64,000 bases of DNA, from positions 430,832 to 494,831 of the forward strand of contig NZ_PQCC01000002.1 of the NCBI RefSeq assembly GCF_002964785.1, read 5' to 3'. The notes beneath the pieces were generated by a model. That model did not search any database, had not been told where the DNA came from, and was given only the letters and a program-made list of their open reading frames with translations. This stretch comes from Pseudoalteromonas sp. T1lg48 (GTDB lineage: Bacteria; Pseudomonadota; Gammaproteobacteria; Enterobacterales; Alteromonadaceae). Made by a program: the position numbers and the translations under genes. Shown here one piece after another: positions 19,652 through 27,861 of the stretch (the first letter of the stretch is position 1; each line of letters starts with the position of its first letter).

Positions 19652-19681
19652 CTTATGGGGGTGAGCAAATTAAAACCCAAG
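19652..19681 (-). promoter_or_regulatory. sigma-32-like heat-shock promoter of groESL
   Basis: On the minus strand the stretch reads CTTGGGT, then 14 bases, then CCCCATAA. This is close to the sigma-32 consensus (CTTGAAA, 13-15 bases, CCCCATNT). It lies 65 bases upstream of the groES start, the expected place for heat-shock control of groESL. Confidence 0.75.
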
Positions 19682-19700
19682 AGTAAATGGTAAAAATTTT

Positions 19701-20195
19701 TTACTCTTTACGCTCAAATTCACCTTCGATTGTGGTGTTTGATTGGCCTTGTTCAGAGTGCACTGAATGCTGTTCTGCACTGTGATGACGTGTATGCGAG
19801 CTGTGATAATGAGCACTGAAGCCACCACCTTGGGTCATGTGCACCTGCGCTTGTGAAGCAAATGCTGCCGACATGCGTTTGCGCACCGCCGGAGTGAGTA
19901 ATAAGAAGCCGAATACGTCGGTCACGATTCCCGGCGTCAGTAACAGAACACCGGCAATAATGACACAGATACCGGTAAACATTTGCTCAGCCGGCATTTG
20001 CCCTTGTGCCATTTGCAATTGGGCATCGCGCATTGCACTCACGCCCTGCTGCTTAACTAATTTTGCGCCAATAATTGCGGTGATAACGATTAAGGCAATC
20101 GTAGCGAAGCCGCCAATGACTTCACTCACTTGTATTAATAAAGCGATTTCAATGATAGGAACGATGATGAAAAGTAGAAATAATGCTCTAAACAT
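19701..20195 (-). CDS. fxsA: FxsA family membrane protein
   Basis: This 164-aa inner-membrane protein has two or three hydrophobic segments in the first 105 residues (LFLLFIIVPIIEIALLIQV, then FATIALIVITAIIGAKLV). The FxsA pattern GVLLLTPGIVTDVFGFLLL is near residue 80. A hydrophilic, His- and Ser-rich tail follows. FxsA was described as suppressing F-plasmid exclusion of phage T7, and its cellular role is unclear. It sits upstream of groES on the same strand but is separated from it by the heat-shock promoter. Confidence 0.92.
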   Translation of the reverse strand: MFRALFLLFIIVPIIEIALLIQVSEVIGGFATIALIVITAIIGAKLVKQQGVSAMRDAQLQMAQGQMPAEQMFTGICVIIAGVLLLTPGIVTDVFGFLLLTPAVRKRMSAAFASQAQVHMTQGGGFSAHYHSSHTRHHSAEQHSVHSEQGQSNTTIEGEFERKE

Positions 20196-20335
20196 AGGGG
20201 GTCTCGTTTAAGTCGATGAAATAAATGTGCGGCTGACAAGGTCACTTTTCAAGTCTTCTGTCGACACTCTATGGGCTTTAACTTTGCTATCCGCTAGTAT
20301 GGGGGTTAGAAAAAGGACTCACTAAAAGGTTCAGT

Positions 20336-20656
20336 ATGACTACTCACTATCGGTTGATATTTACAACCTGCGCAAATAAAGAAGAAGCAAGAGCAATGGC
20401 AGAACAACTGGTGCAGCTTAAACTGGCTGCGTGTGTGAACATCCTTCCCGAGGTAGAGTCTATCTACATGTGGCAGGGGAACGTGACCACCGCAACTGAA
20501 ACCAAGCTGCTGATCAAAACAAAATCCGAAAAGATGAACCAAGTGATTCAAACCATTAAAAAATTACACAGCTACGAAGTGCCTGAGATTCAGGTTATTG
20601 ATGTGGCAACAGGAAACTTGGCCTATTTCAATTGGATGGATGAGGTACTTAATTAA
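20336..20656 (+). CDS. cutA: divalent-cation tolerance protein CutA
   Basis: This 106-aa trimeric PII-like protein carries the family core ACVNILPEVESIYMWQG near residues 33-50 and TKSEKMNQVIQTIKKLHSYE, with EVPEIQVIDVATGN at the end. It is linked to metal-ion tolerance in E. coli, though its molecular function is debated. Its stop overlaps the dsbD start by one base (TAATG), the common cutA-dsbD pairing. Confidence 0.95.
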   Translation: MTTHYRLIFTTCANKEEARAMAEQLVQLKLAACVNILPEVESIYMWQGNVTTATETKLLIKTKSEKMNQVIQTIKKLHSYEVPEIQVIDVATGNLAYFNWMDEVLN

Positions 20657-22485
20657 TGCAATTGCTAATGCGCGTGTGGCTACTCATACTCACCTTTGCC
20701 TTTAGTGCGGGCTCTTGGGCCAATAACTCGGTGCTGGATAGTTTGCTCAATACCCAGGCAACCACCTTTTTACCCGTTGATCAGGCCTTTAAGCTGGACT
20801 TTGATCAACAAGGTGAAACCCTGTTTATTGGCTGGGATATCGAACCCGGCTACTACCTCTATAAGCACAAGTTAGAGTTTGCAGGTAAAGGCGCCACGGT
20901 GACTCCTCCCGCCCAGTTGCCTGACGGGGAAATGATTGAAGACGAGTTTTTCGGTCGCACCGAGGTGTATTTTAATGCCGTGAGCTTTACCATTAAGGTC
21001 AGTGATATTACCGACGGGGCCTTGGTTAAGGTACGCTATCAAGGCTGTGCCGAAGCCGGACTTTGTTATCCTCCCGAGGTAGTTGAAATCCCCCTTTCTG
21101 TGATCGGTGGTGCTGCAAGTACAACAACGACCGGTGCTGTGACCGATGCGCTCATGGTACAAGACGCACCTGAAGAGAAAGAAGATAAGGTCGTCCAAAG
21201 CAATAATGAAGGTGAGCAATCACTAACGGAACGTCTTGCCAGTCAAAGCCTGGTAACTAATCTGGTGTTCTTTTTCGTGGTTGGTATTGGCCTGGCCTTT
21301 ACCCCTTGCGTCTTCCCCATGTTCCCTATTCTTTCCAGCCTGATCGCAGGACAAAAACACCTGTCGACCAGTAAGGCCTTTAGCCTTTCCTTTGTCTATG
21401 TGCAGGGTATGGCTATTACCTATGCGCTCTTAGGATTAGTAGTGGCTTATTTTGGTGGCCATATTCAGGGTTATCTGCAACACCCTTATGTGCTGATCAG
21501 CTTTAGCCTGCTGTTTGTGTTGTTAGCGCTCTCTATGTTCGGTTTTTATGAGATCCGTCTGCCGCAAGGCATGATGGAGCGTCTCACCAAGGTCAGCAAC
21601 AAGCAAAAAGGCGGTAATTATGCCGGAGTATTCCTTATGGGTGTGCTCTCGGGCCTGATCGCCTCGCCCTGCACCACTGCGCCATTATCGGCGGCGTTAT
21701 TATATGTCGCGCAAAGCGGTGATTATATGATTGGTGCACTGACTCTGTATGCCCTAAGCCTGGGTATGGGTCTGCCACTGTTACTGCTGGGTACCTCCGG
21801 AGGCAAGTTACTGCCTAAAGCCGGTGGCTGGATGGAGCAGGTAAAAACCCTGTTCGGCTTCTTGATGTTATTCGTGCCTTTAATTCTGCTTGAGCGCATT
21901 TTGCCGTTCGAGGTGATTTTACTTATGGCCGGTATATTAAGTATAGCTACCGCCATCTACCTGCATTATTGGCAAAGTGGCCAAACTCAGGGCAGAGGAA
22001 AAACGATTCTTTGGGCCATGGCCATGACTCTGTTCGTTAGTGGTTTGATGCTGGTTAAAAACTATGTATGGCCTCCCACGGTCATTAAACAGGTGCAAGT
22101 TCAGCAACAAACCGCAAGCGGCGAGTTTGTTCAGGTTGCCGACCTAACAGAGTTAAATGAACTGCTGGCAGACACAGATGGCCTGGTGATGGTCGACCTT
22201 TATGCCGACTGGTGTGTTGCCTGTAAAGAGTTTGAACACTACACCTTTCCCAAGGAGCAGGTGCAACAACAGTTTAAACACTTTACCCTGGTGCAAATTG
22301 ATTTAACCGACACCAATGACAGCTCCATCGAGTTGATGGAACAGTTTACCGTGTTCGGCTTACCCAGCATCTTGTTCTTTGACAAAGAAGGCAATGAGCT
22401 TCCCGAATTACGGGTAACCGGTTTTATGGGTGCCGACGACTTTGCCACGCACCTGCAAAAAGTGCGTGATCATACCGGCAGCTAA
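20656..22485 (+). CDS. dsbD: thiol:disulfide interchange protein DsbD
   Basis: This 609-aa protein carries reducing power from cytosolic thioredoxin to periplasmic DsbC/DsbG and cytochrome maturation. A signal peptide is followed by the periplasmic alpha domain with its cysteine pair (GCAEAGLCYPPE near residue 130). Eight membrane spans follow, with transmembrane cysteines in TPCVFPMFP and SPCTTAPLS, and a C-terminal thioredoxin-like domain has WCVACKEFE near residue 515. All six redox cysteines are present. Confidence 0.97.
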   Translation: MQLLMRVWLLILTFAFSAGSWANNSVLDSLLNTQATTFLPVDQAFKLDFDQQGETLFIGWDIEPGYYLYKHKLEFAGKGATVTPPAQLPDGEMIEDEFFGRTEVYFNAVSFTIKVSDITDGALVKVRYQGCAEAGLCYPPEVVEIPLSVIGGAASTTTTGAVTDALMVQDAPEEKEDKVVQSNNEGEQSLTERLASQSLVTNLVFFFVVGIGLAFTPCVFPMFPILSSLIAGQKHLSTSKAFSLSFVYVQGMAITYALLGLVVAYFGGHIQGYLQHPYVLISFSLLFVLLALSMFGFYEIRLPQGMMERLTKVSNKQKGGNYAGVFLMGVLSGLIASPCTTAPLSAALLYVAQSGDYMIGALTLYALSLGMGLPLLLLGTSGGKLLPKAGGWMEQVKTLFGFLMLFVPLILLERILPFEVILLMAGILSIATAIYLHYWQSGQTQGRGKTILWAMAMTLFVSGLMLVKNYVWPPTVIKQVQVQQQTASGEFVQVADLTELNELLADTDGLVMVDLYADWCVACKEFEHYTFPKEQVQQQFKHFTLVQIDLTDTNDSSIELMEQFTVFGLPSILFFDKEGNELPELRVTGFMGADDFATHLQKVRDHTGS

Positions 22486-22723
22486 CCAAGCCCCAATATA
22501 GCGAGGTGCCAACAAGAGCACTTCGCTCCTTTCTTTTGCTAATCCCACAGATTTCGCTCACCAAGGTGATTAGACCAGTATTTTGCTGCTATTTTCCTCG
22601 AACTCACTATAATAGTTCGCTAAAGTGAGAAAAATTTGCTATTTGCAATTTTTACCCTTAAGTTTACTACTAATATTTGTATAAACGCTTATAACTCACA
22701 AGTTAAAGGATTTTAGTCGCATT

Positions 22724-23176
22724 ATGACTGCAAAGTTTAAGATTTTAGTTATCAACGGTCCAAACTTGAACATGTTGGGTCGTCGTGAGCCAGACAAGTA
22801 TGGTTCCAAGACATTGGTGCAAATCACCGATGAACTAAATGATGCAGCCGCGGCACTTAATGTTGAGCTAGAGCACTTTCAAAGTAATAGCGAAGCGGCC
22901 CTGATTGAGCGTATACACCATGCCTGGCAGCAAGTTGATAGCATTATTATTAACCCTGCCGCATTTACGCACACCAGTGTCGCCCTGCGTGACGCCTTAT
23001 TAAGCGTTGCCATCCCCTTCTTTGAAGTACACCTGAGCAACATTCATCAACGGGAAGCCTTTCGTCACCACTCTTATTTTTCCGATGTGGCGCAAGGGGT
23101 TATCTGTGGTTTTGGTGCAATGGGCTATCACTTCGCGCTGCAAGCAGCGGTTAGCCGGTTGCAAGATTCGAATTAA
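22724..23176 (+). CDS. aroQ: type II 3-dehydroquinate dehydratase
   Basis: This 150-aa enzyme catalyses the third step of the shikimate pathway. The start [21 protein letters not shown] holds the catalytic Tyr loop. [18 protein letters not shown] near residue 77 and [19 protein letters not shown] near residue 98 supply the substrate-binding Asn and His. It is the first gene of the aroQ-accB-accC run, 25 bases before accB. Confidence 0.97.
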   Translation: MTAKFKILVINGPNLNMLGRREPDKYGSKTLVQITDELNDAAAALNVELEHFQSNSEAALIERIHHAWQQVDSIIINPAAFTHTSVALRDALLSVAIPFFEVHLSNIHQREAFRHHSYFSDVAQGVICGFGAMGYHFALQAAVSRLQDSN

Positions 23177-23201
23177 AAACTAACTAATAGGCGGGTTTTT
23201 C

Positions 23202-23654
23202 ATGGACATTCGCAAAATTAAAAAATTAATCGAGCTTGTTGAAGAAACAGGTATTGCTGAACTAGAGATCACCGAAGGTGAAGAGTCGGTACGTATTAAC
23301 CGTCACAGTTCGGCTCCTATGGCTATGCCACAGCAGTACACAGTTGCTGCACCTGCGGCCGCTCCGGCTCCTGCAGCGGCTCCTGCTGCTGAAGCGCCAG
23401 CAGCTCCAGCTCAGCCAACTGGCCATCAGGTTAAATCACCTATGGTAGGTACTTTCTACTCGGCTTCTTCACCTGAAGCGGCTGCATACGTAGAAGTAGG
23501 CACAAAAGTGAACGTAGGCGACACCCTGTGTATCGTTGAAGCGATGAAGATGATGAACCAGATCGAAGCGGACAAAGCCGGTACGGTTAAAGCTATCCTG
23601 GTTGAAAACGGCGAGCCAGTTGAGTTCGATCAACCACTTTTCATCATCGAATAA
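23202..23654 (+). CDS. accB: biotin carboxyl carrier protein of acetyl-CoA carboxylase
   Basis: This 150-aa carrier has an N-terminal helical part ([20 protein letters not shown]), a long Ala/Pro-rich flexible linker around residues 47-73, and the C-terminal biotinyl domain. The biotin-accepting lysine is in [12 protein letters not shown] near residue 116. It shuttles carboxybiotin between AccC and the transferase in fatty-acid synthesis. It is co-transcribed with accC, 27 bases downstream. Confidence 0.98.
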   Translation: MDIRKIKKLIELVEETGIAELEITEGEESVRINRHSSAPMAMPQQYTVAAPAAAPAPAAAPAAEAPAAPAQPTGHQVKSPMVGTFYSASSPEAAAYVEVGTKVNVGDTLCIVEAMKMMNQIEADKAGTVKAILVENGEPVEFDQPLFIIE

Positions 23655-23681
23655 TCGCGCAACCCAAACAAGGCATCAACT

Positions 23682-25022
23682 ATGTTAGATAAAGTTGTTA
23701 TCGCAAACCGAGGTGAAATTGCACTTCGCGTGTTGCGCGCCTGTAAAGAGCTAGGTATTAAAACGGTAGCGGTTCACTCAACCGCAGACCGCGACTTAAA
23801 ACACGTGCTCCTTGCAGATGAGACTATTTGTATCGGTAAACCGGCCGCCAGCGAAAGCTACCTGGATATTCCTCGTATTATCGCCGCCGCTGAAGTAACC
23901 GACGCGGTAGCCATTCACCCTGGCTACGGTTTCCTTTCTGAAAACGCAGATTTTGCCGACCAAGTCGAGCAAAGTGGCTTTATCTTTATCGGTCCTAAGG
24001 GCGACACCATTCGTCTGATGGGTGATAAGGTATCGGCTATCGAAGCCATGCGTAAAGCCGGCGTACCTTGCGTACCTGGTTCAGACGGCCCACTAACGGA
24101 AGACAACGAGCGCAACATGCAAATCGCTAAGCGCATCGGTTACCCGGTGATCATCAAGGCCGCCGGTGGCGGTGGTGGTCGTGGTATGCGTGTGGTTCGC
24201 AGCGAGAAAGAGCTTGTAAACTCAATCGCCCTGACTCAGCAAGAAGCTAAGCAGTTCTTTGGTAACGGTATGGTTTACATGGAAAAATTCCTTGAAAACC
24301 CTCGTCATATCGAAGTTCAGGTACTGGCCGATGGTCAAGGCAATGCTATCCACCTAGGTGAGCGTGACTGTTCAATGCAGCGCCGCCACCAGAAAGTAGT
24401 GGAAGAAGCGCCAGCTCCGGGTATCACAGCGGAAATGCGTAAGTACATCGGTGATCGCTGTACGCGTGCATGTATCGAAATCGGCTACCGTGGTGCCGGT
24501 ACATTCGAATTCCTATATGAAAACGGCGAGTTCTATTTCATCGAAATGAACACCCGTATTCAGGTAGAGCACCCAGTAACCGAAATGGTAACCGGTATTG
24601 ACCTGATCAAAGAGCAGCTAAAAATTGCTGCCGGTCAGCCGCTGTCTATCACGCAAGACGACGTTGTGATCCGTGGCCATGCCATCGAGTGTCGTATCAA
24701 TGCTGAAGACCCGAAAACCTTTATTCCTTCGCCGGGTAAAATCACCCGCTTCCACCCTGCCGGTGGCCTAGGAATTCGTTGGGACAGTCACATTTATGCG
24801 GACTACACCGTACCGCCGCATTACGACTCAATGATTGGTAAGCTGATCTGTTACGGTGAAAACCGTGATGTTGCTATTGCTCGCTCGCGCAACGCGCTTA
24901 ACGAGCTGGTGATCGACGGCATCAAGACCAACACCGAACTGCACAAGATTATTTTAGCGGACGAAAACTTCCAAAATGGTGGCACTAACATCCACTATCT
25001 AGAGAAGAAACTAGGTCTGTAA
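23682..25022 (+). CDS. accC: biotin carboxylase subunit of acetyl-CoA carboxylase
   Basis: This 446-aa ATP-grasp enzyme carboxylates the biotin on AccB. It starts [20 protein letters not shown], has the glycine-rich ATP loop [14 protein letters not shown] near residue 159, the [20 protein letters not shown] block and the catalytic [14 protein letters not shown] near residue 288. Length and motifs are complete. It ends the aroQ-accB-accC unit. Confidence 0.98.
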   Translation: MLDKVVIANRGEIALRVLRACKELGIKTVAVHSTADRDLKHVLLADETICIGKPAASESYLDIPRIIAAAEVTDAVAIHPGYGFLSENADFADQVEQSGFIFIGPKGDTIRLMGDKVSAIEAMRKAGVPCVPGSDGPLTEDNERNMQIAKRIGYPVIIKAAGGGGGRGMRVVRSEKELVNSIALTQQEAKQFFGNGMVYMEKFLENPRHIEVQVLADGQGNAIHLGERDCSMQRRHQKVVEEAPAPGITAEMRKYIGDRCTRACIEIGYRGAGTFEFLYENGEFYFIEMNTRIQVEHPVTEMVTGIDLIKEQLKIAAGQPLSITQDDVVIRGHAIECRINAEDPKTFIPSPGKITRFHPAGGLGIRWDSHIYADYTVPPHYDSMIGKLICYGENRDVAIARSRNALNELVIDGIKTNTELHKIILADENFQNGGTNIHYLEKKLGL

Positions 25023-25043
25023 ATTAAATTGTTAAGCAAAGCC

Positions 25044-25070
25044 AAAGCCGACATTTTGTCGGCTTTTTTT
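25044..25070 (+). terminator. terminator after accC
   Basis: A 9-bp stem AAAGCCGAC/GTCGGCTTT with a five-base loop is followed by T residues. It lies 22 bases downstream of the accC stop. Confidence 0.9.
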
Positions 25071-25161
25071 GTATTGAGCCTTTGAAAACAATGGTGAGTG
25101 GCTGATAGGACAATAAGTAAGCAGTTGATTTCTACAAACTTAAATAAACCCCCTTCAGCTA

Positions 25162-25190
25162 GTGACAAGGCCTGGAAAAGTTTTTATACT
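25162..25190 (+). promoter_or_regulatory. sigma-70 promoter for tRNA-Ile2
   Basis: A -35 GTGACA (25162-25167) and -10 TATACT (25185-25190) are 17 bases apart, with a GC-rich discriminator (GCTCGGCGC). It is 65 bases upstream of the tRNA and lies outside the integrated element, so the tRNA keeps its own promoter after integration. Confidence 0.7.
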
Positions 25191-25255
25191 GCTCGGCGCT
25201 TACTTAAGGATATCTCCTATCCGATAAAACAAGGTAAGCATCGAGAATACAAAAT

Positions 25256-25332
25256 GGCCCTATAGCTCAGTTGGTTAGAGCGCACGACTCATAATCGTTA
25301 GGTCCCTGGTTCGAGTCCAGGTGGGGCCACCA
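25256..25332 (+). tRNA. tRNA-Ile2 (anticodon CAT, read as lysidine-modified)
   Basis: The cloverleaf is complete, with acceptor GGCCCTA/TGGGGCC, anticodon loop CTCATAA and encoded CCA. A CAT anticodon means Met or the AUA-reading tRNA-Ile2. The acceptor stem resembles E. coli ileX/ileY rather than elongator metT, so I assign Ile2. Its last 23 bases form part of the 28-bp repeat bounding the downstream element, and the gene remains whole after integration. Confidence 0.85.
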
Positions 25333-25337
25333 TTTTT
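25310..25337 (+). repeat. attL, 28-bp direct repeat within the tRNA-Ile2 3' end
   Basis: The 28 bases from TTCGAGTCC to the run of five T after CCA are identical to 33524-33551. Bases on both sides differ, so the repeat is exactly 28 bp. It covers half of the T-arm, the acceptor strand and CCA of the tRNA. Confidence 0.92.
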
Positions 25338-25349
25338 TCTTATCAAGAA

Positions 25350-25368
25350 TTATCAACAATGTTGATAA
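25350..25368. promoter_or_regulatory. 19-bp palindrome next to attL
   Basis: TTATCAACA-A-TGTTGATAA is a perfect 9+9 palindrome 12 bases inside the element. A further TTATCAA at 25340-25346 sits one helical turn before the first arm. It is a candidate binding site for the integrase, an excision factor or a repressor of int, which starts 138 bases downstream. Confidence 0.5.
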
Positions 25369-25506
25369 ATTAGCTACAAAGCTGATTTTTATACATATTT
25401 TCTTACATTTTAGTTATCAAAAGCTCTCATTTCATATTGAGAAATCTCACTCTCTATGTAACATTTTTTGTAACACGCCCACTTCAGCTCAGCGTCTGGT
25501 GTTACA

Positions 25507-26721
25507 ATGCCAAAGATTACCGTTCCCCTTAGTGATACAAAAATACGTAACGCTAAGCCTAAAAGTAAAGAGTACAACCTTGCCGATGGCGGCGGGCTCT
25601 TTGTGCGCGTTAAACCCAGTGGCGCTAAGCATTGGTTGTTCAATTACATAAAGCCTTACACTAAAGCCAGAACCAACATCAGCTTTGGTAAATACCCTGA
25701 ATTGTCGCTAGCCTTAGCACGAGCTAAACGTGATGAGGCCCGTGCCTTACTCGCCGAAGATATCGATCCCAAAACTTACTATCTCGACCAAGAAAAGCAA
25801 CGTGCGAGTGAAATTGAAAATACTTTCTGTAAGTTTGCCAATACCTGGTATCAACTAAAAAAGCAGAAAGTCAAAGAAGAAACTGCAAACAAAGCTTTCC
25901 GTAGAGTCGAAAAACACTTATTTCCCAGCTTGGGCAGTTGTCCAATCCATAATCTGACCCCCAAACTGCTAATCCAAGCATTAGAGCCTGTAAAAGCCAG
26001 AGGCAATTTAGAAACAGTTAAAAGACTCTGCCGCTATGTAAACGAGATCATGAGACTAGCTATTGCGGAAGGTACAATTTCGACCAACTATTTAGTAGAA
26101 ACGACAAAGCTGTTTCCTGCCCCACAAAGTAAAAATATGGCGTGTATCAAGCCAGAGCGACTTCCTGAATTTATGAAGGCTTTGGCCAACTCAAACACTT
26201 CCATAACAACTAGGTTACTCATCGAGTTTCAGCTACACACAATGACCCGGCCTATCGAAGCAGCTTCAGCAGAGTGGGCAGATATTGATTTGCAAAAACG
26301 GCTTTGGGTTATTCCAGCTGAGCGCATGAAAATGAAAAAGCCCCATGCTATCCCCCTTTCACCCCACGTTTTAAAAATACTCGACACAATGCGAACTATT
26401 AGCGGAGCTGGACGTTTTGTTTTCCCCGGTCATTTAGATCCTAAAAAGCACGCCAATAGCTCAAGCGCTAATGTAGCAATTAAAAGAATGGGCTTTAAAG
26501 GGGAGTTAGTAGCCCACGGGTTGCGCTCGCTTGCCAGCACAGTGCTAAACGAGCATGGCTTCCTCTCTGAGATTATCGAAGCCTGTCTTGCTCATAGCGA
26601 TAGAAATGACGTCAGAAGAGCCTATAACCGCGCAGAATACCTAAGCCAGCGCCAAGAAATAATGTGCTGGTGGTCTGAATACATCCTTAAAGCATCCCAA
26701 GGCACGCTGAGTGCCGCCTAA
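25507..26721 (+). CDS. int: P4-type tyrosine integrase
   Basis: This 404-aa site-specific recombinase has an N-terminal DUF4102 arm-binding domain (LADGGGLFVRVKPSGAKHW near residues 25-43), a SAM-like core-binding domain and a C-terminal catalytic domain. The catalytic set is visible: R248 (TMTRPIEAA), H337-x-x-R340 (HGLRS), H363 and probably nucleophile Y373 (RAYNRAEYL). It should recombine the 28-bp att repeats. It is the first gene inside attL and reads away from the tRNA. All catalytic residues are intact. No strong ribosome-binding site precedes ATG 25507. Confidence 0.95.
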   Translation: MPKITVPLSDTKIRNAKPKSKEYNLADGGGLFVRVKPSGAKHWLFNYIKPYTKARTNISFGKYPELSLALARAKRDEARALLAEDIDPKTYYLDQEKQRASEIENTFCKFANTWYQLKKQKVKEETANKAFRRVEKHLFPSLGSCPIHNLTPKLLIQALEPVKARGNLETVKRLCRYVNEIMRLAIAEGTISTNYLVETTKLFPAPQSKNMACIKPERLPEFMKALANSNTSITTRLLIEFQLHTMTRPIEAASAEWADIDLQKRLWVIPAERMKMKKPHAIPLSPHVLKILDTMRTISGAGRFVFPGHLDPKKHANSSSANVAIKRMGFKGELVAHGLRSLASTVLNEHGFLSEIIEACLAHSDRNDVRRAYNRAEYLSQRQEIMCWWSEYILKASQGTLSAA

Positions 26722-26741
26722 CCAATCTGTAGTAGAAAAAC

Positions 26742-27494
26742 ATGTCAAAATCATTATTAAAAAAGCTATGGTATAGCCTAGATGAGGCTAGCAATATTCT
26801 CGATTGTTCCCGTGACTTTTTAATCCACCTAGGGATTACTGGGCAAATACAAATTGGCTTTGACTGGGTAATCCAAGATCAGATTATGCGAAAGTTTGAC
26901 TTGGAAAGCGGATATCGCTTCTCAATTGATTCAGAACCATATCACACATGCGATAAACCAAATTATGTTGAAGAGCCCCACAAGAGGATCGCATTTCTAT
27001 CCGGTAATAATATTGCGCACCTAGCCAGAAATGGTTCAATAAAAGCCCCTCTCGCACAACTGGAAGGCTACTCACTCTCCCTATCCGCACGTGAATACTG
27101 TTCCGATACATCACCCGCGGTGCTAGAAATGAAAGACTTAGTGATACTTGGCACAACACTCAAAACCCTTAAATTAGAGCTATCCAAATCAAGCGTAGAT
27201 ACAGGTACACAGGCTGGAATAGTAATGGGGGTAGAAGAGGATATTGCTCCCCCGACGCCAACCAAGATCCCTCATCAGCATAAGAAAGAAATGCGAACCG
27301 TTCTGAAGCTTCTTGGTGCAGCAATAAAGTATATCGCAGCAGGTCAACCGTCGACTTTTTATCATGGTCAAAATATTAATTACTCTAAAGTAGAGGAATC
27401 CCTACAACCCTACTATCCAGATGATCAAACGGGATTAGGCGACACAAATGCAAGAAAAAAAATATCAGAAGCATTGCGATTACATGACGAATAA
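26742..27494 (+). CDS. unknown 250-aa island protein with a helix-turn-helix-like N-terminus
   Basis: I do not recognise this protein. The first 35 residues (KLWYSLDEASNILDCSRDFL) resemble the MerR/excisionase-type winged helix found at the start of many satellite and island proteins. The middle, residues 60-160, has no clear motif. The last 70 residues (VLKLLGAAIKYIAAGQ, then a polar end) look like a separate small domain. It lies 20 bases after int and is followed by tandem palindromic sites, so a regulatory or excision role is possible but unproven. No strong ribosome-binding site is seen. Confidence 0.6.
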   Translation: MSKSLLKKLWYSLDEASNILDCSRDFLIHLGITGQIQIGFDWVIQDQIMRKFDLESGYRFSIDSEPYHTCDKPNYVEEPHKRIAFLSGNNIAHLARNGSIKAPLAQLEGYSLSLSAREYCSDTSPAVLEMKDLVILGTTLKTLKLELSKSSVDTGTQAGIVMGVEEDIAPPTPTKIPHQHKKEMRTVLKLLGAAIKYIAAGQPSTFYHGQNINYSKVEESLQPYYPDDQTGLGDTNARKKISEALRLHDE

Positions 27495-27495
27495 C

Positions 27496-27527
27496 TGGCA
27501 ATTGCCAACTAAGTTTGGCAGTTGCCA
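27496..27527. promoter_or_regulatory. two tandem TGGCARTTGCCA operator-like sites
   Basis: TGGCAATTGCCA (27496-27507, perfect palindrome) and TGGCAGTTGCCA (27516-27527, one central mismatch) start exactly 20 bases apart, two helical turns on the same face. They begin two bases after the stop of the 250-aa gene and end 64 bases before alpA. This spacing suits cooperative repressor or activator binding at an alpA-primase promoter. Confidence 0.55.
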
Positions 27528-27591
27528 CACCTGTCAGCATTAACACCATAAATTCCATATCGAATACACATAACCAATGAGGTAATTCAAT

Positions 27592-27816
27592 ATGGAACCA
27601 TGCAATACAAACAACAACCCCTTATTCATAAAGATCAATGAAACCGCAGGACTGGCGACTGTTTCCGTGCCAACTTTTTACCGAAAAGTTGCGCAAGGGC
27701 TAATGCCAAAACCAGTAAAATTAGGCCCTAGAGCCGTTGCCTGGCTTAAAGATGAGATTATCGCAGTCAATCAAGCATTAGTACTTGGATACTCTAAAAT
27801 GAAATTAAAGCTTTAG
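27592..27816 (+). CDS. alpA: AlpA family transcriptional regulator
   Basis: This 74-aa DNA-binding protein has the AlpA/MerR-like helix-turn-helix pattern: INETAGLATVSVPTFYRKVA near residue 16, then GLMPKPVKLGPRAVAWLKDE. AlpA proteins regulate excision genes in P4-like satellites and cryptic prophages. It lies between the tandem palindromes and the replication gene, 45 bases before the chosen primase start, so it is well placed to control the replication module. Confidence 0.88.
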   Translation: MEPCNTNNNPLFIKINETAGLATVSVPTFYRKVAQGLMPKPVKLGPRAVAWLKDEIIAVNQALVLGYSKMKLKL

Positions 27817-27861
27817 TCCGGGAGCTACATGAAGCAAGAGCTGAAAAGTTCGGAGGTAAAC

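Noticed and set aside
23335..23425. Repetitive Ala/Pro-coding stretch
   Set aside because: It is the flexible linker of AccB, a normal family feature, not a DNA repeat element.
25256..25332. Elongator tRNA-Met reading of the CAT anticodon
   Set aside because: The acceptor stem GGCCC/GGGCC matches the ileX-type minor isoleucine tRNA better than metT. Presence of tilS and comparison with the other CAT tRNAs of the genome would settle it.
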